From Gammaproteobacteria bacterium (GTDB lineage: Bacteria > Pseudomonadota > Gammaproteobacteria > Chromatiales > Chromatiaceae), in assembly GCA_019136395.1 (NCBI GenBank), contig JAGVUH010000349.1, positions 1 to 7,860 of the forward strand: DNA of 7,860 bases, read 5' to 3'. The position numbers were made by a program, and so were the translations under genes. Positions 1 through 7,332 of this stretch are shown one piece after another. Each line of letters opens with the position of its first letter. Positions within the stretch are counted from its first letter, which is position 1. The notes below the pieces were generated by a model. It was given only the letters and a program-made list of their open reading frames with translations, did not search any database and had not been told where the DNA came from.

Positions 1-252
1 CTTGTGACATGATGGGCATTCAGCTCCTTGCGGCGGCTCCCGGGCAGGGGGGCCGGATTTAAAAGCGGGAATTCTAAGGTCCCCGGCCCCAGATGCCTAG
101 GGGCGGTTTGGGGTTTTCTCGCGCTGGGGTTAAGATGCCCGCCGGTGAATCGCGATCCAGCGTCCACCCTGTCTCGGGCGGTACGGAAACTGGAACCTGA
201 TAGACATCCGATTGATCCGCTGAAAATATTTCCAGGCGAGGAGGCGTGTGCC
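1..252. other. Non-coding upstream region with a GC-rich inverted repeat
   Basis: I see no credible gene here. The frame of the following redoxin gene stays open back to position 28, but the extra 75 residues resemble no domain I recognise, are rich in Arg, Gly and Pro, and lie upstream of the well-placed ribosome binding site at 235-245. The region holds a perfect 8-base inverted repeat: GGGGCCGG at 49-56 pairs with CCGGCCCC at 83-90 around an AT-leaning 26-base loop. That could be the end of an upstream transcript or a leader structure. No -35/-10 pair stands out. The left edge may simply be the intergenic space after a gene outside the window. Confidence 0.5.
235..245 (+). promoter_or_regulatory. 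Ribosome binding site fixing the redoxin start at 253
   Basis: The purine-rich GCGAGGAGGCG sits about 8 bases upstream of the ATG at 253. It is the only strong Shine-Dalgarno-like sequence near any candidate start of this frame. It therefore favours the 186-residue product over the longer reading that opens at 28. Confidence 0.75.
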
Positions 253-813
253 ATGGTATCCCTGCAAACCCCACTCTGCGAATTTGGTCAAGCCGCCCCG
301 GATTTCAACCTGCCCGGCGTTGATGGTCGCCACTGGACCCGGGATGCGTGCGCCGGTGACAAGGGCCTGCTGGTGATGTTCATCTGCAATCACTGTCCCT
401 ACGTCAAGGCGGTCATCCAGCGCATCATCCGCGACGTCCGGGAGTTGCAGCCCCTGGGGATTGGCTGCGTGGCCATCATGGCGAACGATCCCACGGAGTA
501 CCCCGAGGACTCCTTCGAGCGGATGCAGGCCCTGGCCAAGGAACTGAACTTCCCCTTCCCCTACCTGCTGGACGAGACCCAGGCGGTGGCGAAGGCCTAT
601 GGCGCGGTCTGCACCCCGGACTTCTTCGGTTACAACGCCGATCTGGGCCTGCAATACCGGGGCCGCCTGGATGAAAGTCGCAAGGAGACGGCGCCGGAGG
701 GCGTCCGCCGGGACCTCTTCGAGGCCATGAAGCAGGTCGCCGCCACCGGCCAAGGCCCCCAGGACCAGATTCCGAGCATGGGCTGTTCCATCAAATGGCG
801 CCAGGACGTCTAG
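253..813 (+). CDS. Thioredoxin-fold redoxin (AhpC/TSA-like) family protein
   Basis: This is a 186-residue soluble protein of the thioredoxin-like superfamily, of the single-domain AhpC/TSA-redoxin type that carries a CNHC active site. The N-terminal segment has the typical 'G-Q-A-A-P-D-F-x-L-P' entry at about residues 12-21. The redox motif FICNHCPYVKA places Cys45 and Cys48 in a CxxC arrangement at the start of the first long helix. The expected cis-proline loop is CTPDFF (Thr121-Pro122), and a further Cys178 lies near the C-terminus in GCSIKWR. I see no signal peptide or membrane segment, so a cytoplasmic thiol-disulfide role is likely. Reductant and substrate cannot be told from sequence. 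The start is chosen by the GAGGAGG ribosome binding site. It lies 212 bases upstream of tkt on the same strand, separated by an AT-rich control region, so it is probably a separate transcription unit. The family call is firm; the specific function is unknown. Confidence 0.88.
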   Translation: MVSLQTPLCEFGQAAPDFNLPGVDGRHWTRDACAGDKGLLVMFICNHCPYVKAVIQRIIRDVRELQPLGIGCVAIMANDPTEYPEDSFERMQALAKELNFPFPYLLDETQAVAKAYGAVCTPDFFGYNADLGLQYRGRLDESRKETAPEGVRRDLFEAMKQVAATGQGPQDQIPSMGCSIKWRQDV

Positions 814-832
814 CCCCCGGGTGGGTGGTGGC

Positions 833-935
833 TTGTCAGCAAATCGTCATATAAGCAACTTATAAAATTATTTTTGCCCCTATAAGAGGACTTGCTTTGC
901 GGCTGCTCAGGTAATTGATACACAATATGTGACCT
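833..935 (+). promoter_or_regulatory. AT-rich control region upstream of tkt with palindromic operator candidate
   Basis: This is a sharp AT-rich island in an otherwise GC-rich window, between the redoxin stop codon and the tkt leader. It contains a perfect palindrome, TATAAG-CAA-CTTATA, at 850-864 and a third TATAAG copy at 881-886. A shorter inverted repeat, CACA-ATA-TGTG, lies at 921-931. TTGTCA (833-838) and TTGCTT (892-897) resemble -35 boxes, but neither has a convincing -10 box at 16-18 bases, so I do not assign an exact promoter. The position suggests the main promoter and regulator site of the tkt-gap-pgk-pyk-fba cluster. A LysR-type regulator such as CbbR would be natural for a Calvin-cycle operon, but the repeat does not fit the TNA-N7-TNA pattern, so that link is only a guess. 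Confidence 0.5.
850..864. repeat. Perfect 6+3+6 palindrome TATAAG-CAA-CTTATA
   Basis: The two six-base arms are exact reverse complements around a CAA centre. Weaker outer arms, GCAAA at 839-843 and TTTGC at 873-877, are almost concentric with it. Such symmetry in a promoter-like island suggests a binding site for a dimeric regulator. A third arm, TATAAG, lies 31 bases downstream at 881-886. Some symmetry is expected by chance in AT-rich DNA, so function is unproven. Confidence 0.55.
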
Positions 936-1012
936 TTTGCCATGCCTGCCGCGGGCCTGATCGCCACTAAGCCGGTTCCCAGGCGTAAGACACCGATTCC
1001 TAAAACTATATT

Positions 1013-1020
1013 GAGGAGGG
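1013..1020 (+). promoter_or_regulatory. Ribosome binding site fixing the tkt start at 1026
   Basis: GAGGAGGG lies 5 bases before the ATG at 1026. The frame is open upstream to 942, but the 28 extra residues have no counterpart in transketolases, and the start at 1026 gives the usual family N-terminus ([19 protein letters not shown]). Confidence 0.85.
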
Positions 1021-1025
1021 GCTTC

Positions 1026-3038
1026 ATGTCCTCACGTCAAGAACTCGCGAATGCCATCCGCGCCCTGAGCATGGATGCGGTCCAGAAGGCCAAGTCCGGG
1101 CATCCGGGCGCCCCCATGGGCATGGCTGACATCGCCGAGGTGCTGTGGAACGATTACTTGCGCCATAACCCGGCCAACCCCGCCTGGGCCGACCGTGACC
1201 GCTTCGTGCTCTCCAATGGGCACGGTTCCATGCTGATTTATTCCCTGCTGCACCTCACCGGTTACGACCTTGGCATCGAGGACCTCAAGTCTTTCCGCCA
1301 GCTTCACTCCAGGACCCCAGGCCACCCCGAGTATGGTTACGCCCCCGGGGTCGAGACCACCACCGGTCCCCTGGGTCAGGGCATCACCAACGCCGTGGGC
1401 ATGGCCCTGGCGGAGAAGATCCTTGCCGGTCAGTTCAACAAGCCCGGCCATGCCATCGTCGACCATCACACCTACGTCTTCCTGGGTGATGGCTGCCTGA
1501 TGGAGGGTATCTCCCACGAAGCCTGCTCCCTGGCGGGTGCCCTTGGCCTGGGCAAGCTGATCTGCTTCTACGATGACAACAACATCTCCATCGATGGCGA
1601 GGTGCGCGGCCACGGCAACACCCCGGGCTGGTTCCTGGACGATACCCCCAAGCGCTTCGAGGCCTACGGCTGGCACGTCATTCCCCAGGTCGACGGCCAT
1701 GACCCCGAGGCCATCAAGGCTGCCATCGAGGTGGCCCGCGCCATCGAGGGCAAGCCTTCCCTGATCTGCTGCCAGACCATCATCGGTTACGGCTCCCCCA
1801 ACAAGCAGGGCAAGGAAGAGTGCCACGGCGCCCCCCTGGGTGATGACGAGATCGCCCTGACCCGGGAGAACCTGGGCTGGCGTCACGCCCCCTTCGAGAT
1901 CCCCGCCGACATCCGCGCCGGCTGGGATGCCCGCGAGGCCGGCGCCCGGGCTGAGGCGGAGTGGAACGACCGCTTCGCCGCCTACGCCGCCGCCTATCCC
2001 GCCGAGGCCGCCGAATTCCAGCGCCGCATGGCCGGCGACCTGCCCGCCGCCTGGGCGGAGAAGTCCCAGGCCTTCGTCGAGGCCGTGATCGCCAAGGGCG
2101 AGACCATCGCCTCCCGCAAGGCCTCCCAGAATGCCCTGGACGGCTTCGGCCCCCTGCTGCCCGAGCTCCTTGGCGGCTCCGCCGACCTGGCCGGCTCCAA
2201 CCTGACCATCTGGAAGGGGTGCAAGGGGGTCGGCAAGACCGACGCCTCCGGCAATTACCTTTACTATGGCGTGCGCGAGTTCGGTATGTCCGCCATCATG
2301 AACGGCATCGCCCTGCACGGCGGCTTCGTGCCCTACGGCGCCACCTTCCTCATGTTCTCGGAGTACGCCCGCAACGCCCTGCGCATGGCGGCCCTGATGA
2401 AGGTGCCGAGCATCTTCGTCTACACCCACGACTCCATCGGCCTGGGCGAGGATGGCCCTACCCACCAGCCCGTCGAGCAGATCCCCACCCTGCGCATGAT
2501 CCCCAACATGAGCGTCTGGCGGCCCTGTGACGCAGTGGAGTCCGCCGTGGCCTGGAAGCTGGCCATCGAGCGCAAGACCGGGCCAAGCTGCCTGATCTTC
2601 TCCCGCCAGAACCTGGCCCACATGGAGCGCGACGCCGACCAACTGGCCAACATCGCCCGCGGTGGTTACGTGCTGCGCGACTGTGATGGCACGCCGGACG
2701 TCATCCTCATCGCCACCGGCTCCGAGGTGGAACTGGCGGTGAAGGGCGCCGAGGCCCTGGCGGCCCATGGCAAGGCGGCGCGCGTGGTCTCCATGCCCAG
2801 CACCGACGTCTTCGACGCCCAGGACGCCGCCTACCGCGAGGCCGTGCTGCCCAAGGCCGTCACCGCCCGGGTGGCCATCGAGGCCGCCAGCACCGGGGGC
2901 TGGTGGAAGTATGTTGGCTGCCAGGGGGCGGTCATGGGCATCGATCGCTTCGGTGAGTCCGCCCCGGCGGGGGACCTGTTCAAGGCCTTTGGCTTTACGG
3001 TCGACAACCTGGTGGCTACCGTCAAGGGCCTGGGTTAG
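1026..3038 (+). CDS. tkt: Transketolase
   Basis: Transketolase is a thiamine-diphosphate enzyme that transfers two-carbon ketol units between sugar phosphates in the non-oxidative pentose phosphate pathway and the regenerative half of the Calvin cycle. The 670-residue product has the normal length and all expected landmarks. Substrate and cofactor histidines appear in SGHPGAPMG (His26), SNGHGS (His66) and PGHPEYG (His100). TTTGPLGQG spans 111-119. The thiamine-diphosphate/metal motif runs from GDG at 154-156 to DDNN at 183-186. The pyrimidine domain carries [11 protein letters not shown] with the cofactor-activating Glu at residue 418, then [18 protein letters not shown]. The C-terminal domain starts near [17 protein letters not shown]. 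It is a cytoplasmic homodimer in known relatives. It leads the gap-pgk-pyk-fba cluster and follows an AT-rich control region, consistent with a cbbT-type role. I see no missing key residue or frame problem. Whether the organism has a second copy cannot be seen. Confidence 0.97.
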   Translation: MSSRQELANAIRALSMDAVQKAKSGHPGAPMGMADIAEVLWNDYLRHNPANPAWADRDRFVLSNGHGSMLIYSLLHLTGYDLGIEDLKSFRQLHSRTPGHPEYGYAPGVETTTGPLGQGITNAVGMALAEKILAGQFNKPGHAIVDHHTYVFLGDGCLMEGISHEACSLAGALGLGKLICFYDDNNISIDGEVRGHGNTPGWFLDDTPKRFEAYGWHVIPQVDGHDPEAIKAAIEVARAIEGKPSLICCQTIIGYGSPNKQGKEECHGAPLGDDEIALTRENLGWRHAPFEIPADIRAGWDAREAGARAEAEWNDRFAAYAAAYPAEAAEFQRRMAGDLPAAWAEKSQAFVEAVIAKGETIASRKASQNALDGFGPLLPELLGGSADLAGSNLTIWKGCKGVGKTDASGNYLYYGVREFGMSAIMNGIALHGGFVPYGATFLMFSEYARNALRMAALMKVPSIFVYTHDSIGLGEDGPTHQPVEQIPTLRMIPNMSVWRPCDAVESAVAWKLAIERKTGPSCLIFSRQNLAHMERDADQLANIARGGYVLRDCDGTPDVILIATGSEVELAVKGAEALAAHGKAARVVSMPSTDVFDAQDAAYREAVLPKAVTARVAIEAASTGGWWKYVGCQGAVMGIDRFGESAPAGDLFKAFGFTVDNLVATVKGLG

Positions 3039-3078
3039 CGTCCGTGGCGAGGCCGCATCTGGCTTGACGCCAGGTGTT

Positions 3079-3110
3079 GCCACGGGCATGAGCGCTGGCA
3101 GCCCGGTGGC
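3079..3110 (+). terminator. GC-rich stem-loop after tkt, possible terminator or attenuator
   Basis: GCCACGGGC at 3079-3087 pairs with GCCCGGTGGC at 3101-3110 with a single bulged base, around a 13-base loop. It starts 40 bases after the tkt stop codon. No run of T follows, so it is not a classic intrinsic terminator. It could act as a partial terminator, a processing site or an mRNA 3'-end stabiliser. Confidence 0.35.
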
Positions 3111-3135
3111 TGGCCCCCGATATGCTGGGCAGATG

Positions 3136-3160
3136 CCGGTGGCGAGTCCCATGCCACTGG
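3136..3160 (+). other. Second stem-loop in the tkt-gap spacer
   Basis: CCGGTGGC at 3136-3143 pairs with GCCACTGG at 3153-3160. The stem has eight pairs, one of them G-U, and a 9-base loop. No T tract follows. With the hairpin at 3079-3110 it forms a tandem pair between tkt and gap. Confidence 0.35.
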
Positions 3161-3194
3161 GGTCCGCGGGGTATCCGGTACTCTCCAAGGCCTG

Positions 3195-4268
<1,074 letters not shown>

Positions 4269-4286
4269 GCGCTGAGCGCACCCACA

Positions 4287-4322
4287 GCCCCTCCTCCCAC
4301 CCCCTCACGTGAGGGGAGGGGC
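4287..4322 (+). terminator. Palindromic hairpin between gap and pgk
   Basis: CCCCTCACGTGAGGGG at 4301-4316 is a perfect 16-base palindrome, able to fold as a 6-pair stem with an ACGT loop. A second perfect pairing joins GCCCCTCC at 4287-4294 with GGAGGGGC at 4315-4322. The two share bases 4315-4316, so they can stack as a longer bulged stem or compete. It begins 19 bases after the gap stop and is not followed by a T tract. Since pgk follows on the same strand, partial termination or transcript stabilisation fits better than a full stop. It could also be one copy of a dispersed palindromic repeat. Confidence 0.45.
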
Positions 4323-4376
4323 AACCAGCCTTCCTCGCCTCGCTAAACCCCGTCCCTGACATCACGGAGGCCGCCC

Positions 4377-5558
4377 ATGTCCTTTATTAAGTTGACCGAC
4401 CTCGATCTGGCTGGCAAGCGCGTCCTGATCCGCGCCGATCTCAATGTCCCCGTCAAGGAGGGCAAGGTCACCTCCGATGCCCGCATTACCGCCTCCATGC
4501 CGACCATCGAGCACTGCCTGAAGGCCGGGGCCAAGGTCATGGTCACCTCCCACCTGGGTCGCCCCACCGAGGGTGAGTGGAGCCCCGAGGTTTCCCTCCA
4601 GCCCGTCGCGGACAACATCGCCGGCCGCCTGGGCCAGTCGGTGCGGCTGATCCGGGACTGGGTGGACGGCGGCTTCGAGGTCGCCCCCGGCGAACTGGTG
4701 GTGCTGGAGAACTGCCGCGTCAACAAGGGCGAGAAGAAGAACGTCGAGGAGACGGCGCGCAAGTACGCCGCCCTGTGCGACGTCTTCGTCATGGACGCCT
4801 TTGGTACCGCCCATCGGGCGGAGGCCTCCACTACCGGCGTTGGCACCTATGCCCCGGTGGCCTGCGCCGGCCTGCTCCTGGCCGAGGAGTTGGACGCCCT
4901 GGGCAAGGCCCTGGCCAACCCGGCGCGACCGATGGTGGCCATCGTCGGCGGCTCCAAGGTCTCGACCAAGCTGACAGTGCTGGAGTCCCTGGCGGAGAAG
5001 GTCGACCAACTGGTGGTGGGCGGCGGCATCGCCAACACCTTCCTCAAGGCCGCTGGCTACAACGTCGGCAAGTCCCTGTGCGAGGATGACCTGGTGGAGA
5101 CCGCCAAGGCCTTGATGACCAAGATGGCCGCCCGCGGGGCGAGCATCCCCATCGCCAGCGACGTGGTGGTGGGCAAGCAGTTCGCCGCCGACGAGCCGGC
5201 GGTGACCAAGGCCGCTAGCGAGGTAGCCGATGACGAGATGATCTTCGACATCGGTCCCGCCTCCGCCGCGGAACTGGCGGCGATAATCGCCCAGGCCGGG
5301 ACCATCGTCTGGAACGGCCCGGTGGGCGTCTTCGAGTTCGACCAATTTGGCGGCGGCACCGAGACCCTGGCGCGCGCCATCGCCGCCGCGCCGGGCTTCT
5401 CCCTCGCCGGGGGGGGGGACACCATCGCCGCCATCCAGAAGTACGACATCTACGACCAGGTGAGCTACATCTCCACCGCCGGCGGCGCCTTCCTGGAGTA
5501 CCTGGAGGGTAAGACCCTGCCCGCGGTGGCCATGCTGGAGGCCCGCGCCCAGGGTTGA
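4377..5558 (+). CDS. pgk: Phosphoglycerate kinase
   Basis: Phosphoglycerate kinase transfers phosphate between 1,3-bisphosphoglycerate and ADP, and runs in reverse during CO2 fixation. The 393-residue product matches bacterial relatives in length. The N-terminal, phosphoglycerate-binding domain shows RADLNVP (residues 19-25), HLGRP (59-63), ENCR (111-114) and DAFGTAHR (140-147). The nucleotide domain shows [10 protein letters not shown] (190-199), [13 protein letters not shown] (213-225), WNGPVGVFE (312-320), GGGDT (345-349) and [14 protein letters not shown] (366-379). GGAGG at 4366-4370 is the ribosome binding site, 6 bases before ATG. The gene follows gap by 108 bases, and the two enzymes act in sequence. 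The GGGD motif is encoded by an unbroken run of ten G at 5409-5418. The frame is intact as given, but the run is an obvious slippage-prone spot. Confidence 0.97.
   Translation: MSFIKLTDLDLAGKRVLIRADLNVPVKEGKVTSDARITASMPTIEHCLKAGAKVMVTSHLGRPTEGEWSPEVSLQPVADNIAGRLGQSVRLIRDWVDGGFEVAPGELVVLENCRVNKGEKKNVEETARKYAALCDVFVMDAFGTAHRAEASTTGVGTYAPVACAGLLLAEELDALGKALANPARPMVAIVGGSKVSTKLTVLESLAEKVDQLVVGGGIANTFLKAAGYNVGKSLCEDDLVETAKALMTKMAARGASIPIASDVVVGKQFAADEPAVTKAASEVADDEMIFDIGPASAAELAAIIAQAGTIVWNGPVGVFEFDQFGGGTETLARAIAAAPGFSLAGGGDTIAAIQKYDIYDQVSYISTAGGAFLEYLEGKTLPAVAMLEARAQG
5409..5418 (+). repeat. pgk: G10 homopolymer inside pgk
   Basis: Ten consecutive G residues encode Gly-Gly-Gly and the first base of Asp in the conserved nucleotide-binding GGGD motif. 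The reading frame through the tract is correct for the protein. Such a run is prone to length change in replication and to miscalls in sequencing. Confidence 0.95.
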
Positions 5559-5588
5559 GGCCCAAACGCTGCCTGGGGGAGGGTACGG

Positions 5589-5624
5589 GAGGTGCGGCGC
5601 TGAACCAGGCCACTGGTCCACCTC
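5589..5624 (+). terminator. Nested stem-loop just after pgk, possible terminator
   Basis: The outer arms GAGGTG (5589-5594) and CACCTC (5619-5624) enclose an inner five-pair stem, ACCAG-GCCA-CTGGT, at 5604-5617. It begins 31 bases after the pgk stop codon. There is no following T run, so its role as a terminator is uncertain. RNA processing or 3'-end protection are alternatives. Confidence 0.35.
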
Positions 5625-5702
5625 GACCCGCGGACGCCGGGATGGGGAGCGGACGCGCCCTGACCCACCCCGGCACCAGCCTCGCGCCCCGGTCTGAGTG
5701 TC

Positions 5703-5757
5703 GGGTTGTGCCCTTCAACCCAGCCCCGTGAATCGGGCCAGGGCGACCCCCACGGGG
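5703..5757 (+). other. Tandem hairpins upstream of pyk
   Basis: Two perfect inverted repeats stand side by side. GGGTTG/CAACCC (6 pairs, 7-base loop) lies at 5703-5721, and CCCCGTG/CACGGGG (7 pairs, 20-base loop) lies at 5724-5757. They end about 106 bases before the pyk ATG. They could shape a leader of pyk or mark the end of the pgk transcript. GC-rich DNA gives many such repeats by chance, so confidence is modest. Confidence 0.35.
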
Positions 5758-5863
5758 ATTACGGCCTCCCCCTGTGGCGGTTCCTGGATAGCCCCACCGC
5801 CCCTTGACCGCTCCTAACGACCCGACCCCGGCCGCAGCCCCGGCCCCCACCGCAGCGAGCCCC

Positions 5864-7144
5864 ATGCCCAGACGCACCAAGATCGTCGCCACCCTTGGCC
5901 CCGCCACCGACGGCCCGCAGGTCCTTGACCGGCTGATCGCCGCCGGGGTGGACGTGGTGCGGCTCAACCTGTCCCATGATCGCCACGAGCGCCACCGCGA
6001 ACGGGTCGAGGCCGTGCGTGCCGCGGCCGCCGCCGCCGGGCGCGACCTGGCGGTGCTGGTCGACCTGCAAGGCCCCAAGATCCGCATCGGCCGCTTTGCC
6101 AGCGGCGCGGTGCGGCTGGGGGAGGGCGCGCCCTTCACCATCGACGCCGCCTGCCCCCTGGACGGTGGCGACGGCCAGCGGGTCGGCACCACTTACGCTG
6201 CCCTGGCCGGCGACGTCGCCCCCGGGGACGTGTTGATCCTCGACGACGGCGCCCTCGAACTGACGGTCGAGGCGGTCGCCGGCACGGCGATCCACTGCCA
6301 GGTGACCCTGGGCGGCGTCCTCTCCGACCACAAGGGCATCAACAAGCGCGGCGGCGGCCTGTCCGCCCCGGCGCTGACCGCCAAGGACCTGGCCGACATC
6401 CGTTTCGCCGCCGCGATCGAGGCCGACTACCTGGCGGTGTCCTTCGTCCGCGGCGCCGCCGACGTCCACCAGGCGCGGGCGATCCTCACCGCCGCCGGCG
6501 GGCGGGGCGGCATCGTCGCCAAGATCGAACGTGCCGAGGCCCTGGCCGCCGCGGATGAGATCATCGCCGCCGCCGACGCCATCATGATCGCCCGCGGCGA
6601 CCTGGGGGTCGAGATCGGCGACGCCGAGCTGCCGGCGGTGCAGAAGGACCTGGTGCACCGCGCCCGCTCCCTGAATGCCGTGGTCATCACCGCCACCCAG
6701 ATGATGCAGTCGATGATCGAACACCCGGTGCCGACCCGCGCCGAGGTGTTCGACGTCGCCAACGCTGTGCTCGACGGCACCGACGCCGTCATGCTCTCCG
6801 CCGAGACCTCGGTCGGCGCCTGGCCGGTCAAGGCGGTGGCGGCCATGGACCGCGTCTGCCGCGAGGCCGAGAAGCACGCCCTCGCCACCCGCTCCCACCA
6901 CCGCCTCGACTCGGTGTTCGGCCGGGTCGACGAGGCCATCGCCATGGCCGCCATGTACACCGCCAATCACCTGGGGGTGACCGGCATCGCCGCCCTCACC
7001 GAGAGCGGCGCCACGGTGAAATGGATGTCGCGCATCAGCTCCGGCATCCCCATCTACGCCCTCACCCGGCACATCGCCACCCGGCGCAAGGTCACCCTGT
7101 TCCGGTCGCCACCACCGACATCCACGCCGTCAATCGCGAGGTGA
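5864..7144 (+). CDS. pyk: Pyruvate kinase, C-terminally truncated by frameshift
   Basis: Pyruvate kinase converts phosphoenolpyruvate and ADP to pyruvate and ATP. From the ATG at 5864 the frame gives PRRTKIVATLGPA, the usual family start. The catalytic barrel and B domain are complete: RLNLSH (33-38), DLQGPKIRIG (67-76), NKRGGGLSAP (160-169), the catalytic lysine Lys220 in VAKIERAEA, MIARGDLGVE (241-250), ITATQMMQSM (275-284) and TRAEVFDVANAVLDG (291-305). After Arg414 (7103-7105) the protein leaves the family pattern and adds 12 unrelated residues before a stop at 7142-7144. The missing C-terminus resumes in another frame to 7287. With about 13 missing bases restored, the product would be about 478 residues, the normal length. 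As given, the C-terminal domain, the usual site of allosteric control, lacks about 64 residues, so function is doubtful. A TTG at 5804 could add 20 Ala/Pro-rich residues; both starts have poor ribosome binding sites, and I prefer the ATG because it matches the family. Confidence 0.85.
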   Translation: MPRRTKIVATLGPATDGPQVLDRLIAAGVDVVRLNLSHDRHERHRERVEAVRAAAAAAGRDLAVLVDLQGPKIRIGRFASGAVRLGEGAPFTIDAACPLDGGDGQRVGTTYAALAGDVAPGDVLILDDGALELTVEAVAGTAIHCQVTLGGVLSDHKGINKRGGGLSAPALTAKDLADIRFAAAIEADYLAVSFVRGAADVHQARAILTAAGGRGGIVAKIERAEALAAADEIIAAADAIMIARGDLGVEIGDAELPAVQKDLVHRARSLNAVVITATQMMQSMIEHPVPTRAEVFDVANAVLDGTDAVMLSAETSVGAWPVKAVAAMDRVCREAEKHALATRSHHRLDSVFGRVDEAIAMAAMYTANHLGVTGIAALTESGATVKWMSRISSGIPIYALTRHIATRRKVTLFRSPPPTSTPSIAR

Positions 7145-7287
7145 TCGAGGAACTGCTGCGCCAGGGCACGGTGCGGGACGGCGACCTGGTGCTGATCACC
7201 AAGGGCGACCGCTCCGGGGTCGAGGGTCAGACCAACATCCTGAAGATCATGCGCGTCGGCGAGCACGCCCTGCTCGCCGACGATTGA
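7102..7287 (+). pseudogene. pyk: Displaced 3' part of pyk (C-terminal domain fragment)
   Basis: In the frame that begins CCG GTC GCC at 7102, the translation runs PVATTDIHAVNREVIEELL and then GDLVLITKGDR and GQTNILKI, ending at TGA 7285-7287. This is the standard final strand-helix part of the pyruvate kinase C-terminal domain, about 61 residues, and it joins logically to TRRKVTLFR encoded just upstream. It has no start codon or ribosome binding site of its own at the junction. The ATG at 7021 in this frame lies inside the upstream pyk reading frame and would add unrelated His/Pro-rich residues. I therefore read it as the detached tail of pyk, not a separate gene. fba follows 45 bases downstream. 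Confidence 0.85.
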
Positions 7288-7332
7288 GGGCGCCGCCGCC
7301 CATCCCCCACACCCACCCCAAGGAGACCTGAC

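Larger units (their letters stand above)
5559..5863. other. Gene-free spacer between pgk and pyk, rich in hairpins
   Basis: I find no gene in these 305 bases. Three inverted repeats are visible. The first is a nested structure at 5589-5624, with outer arms GAGGTG/CACCTC and inner arms ACCAG/CTGGT. The second is GGGTTG/CAACCC at 5703-5721 with a 7-base loop. The third is CCCCGTG/CACGGGG at 5724-5757 with a 20-base loop. GCGGACGC also occurs twice as a direct repeat at about 5630-5660. The last 60 bases before pyk are very C-rich and could be read as an N-terminal extension from a TTG at 5804, rich in Ala and Pro. No promoter is evident. Confidence 0.5.

Noticed and set aside
28..252. N-terminal extension of the redoxin to position 28
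   Set aside because: The added residues fit no domain or signal peptide, and the good ribosome binding site at 235-245 supports the start at 253.
915..942. FNR or CRP site before tkt (TTGAT at 915-919, TGTGA at 928-932)
   Set aside because: Only single half-sites are present; the second halves do not match the consensus.
1961..2530. Arg/Pro-rich open frame on the + strand inside tkt
   Set aside because: Out-of-frame reading of tkt; the arginine and proline richness is typical of shifted GC-rich codons.
4362..5621. Open frame on the - strand opposite pgk
   Set aside because: Shadow of pgk arising from GC-biased codons; no domain is recognisable.
5759..7072. Open frame on the - strand opposite pyk
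   Set aside because: Shadow of pyk with Gly/Asp/His-rich composition. It does not span the pyk junction in a way that suggests a real gene.
7095..7110. Programmed ribosomal frameshift in pyk
   Set aside because: There is no slippery heptamer, and joining the frames still leaves the conserved Gly-Val-x residues missing. A deletion or sequence error explains it better.
7021..7287. Separate small gene starting at ATG 7021
   Set aside because: The first 27 residues are an out-of-frame reading of pyk. The rest is plainly the pyruvate kinase C-terminus, so it is a displaced fragment.
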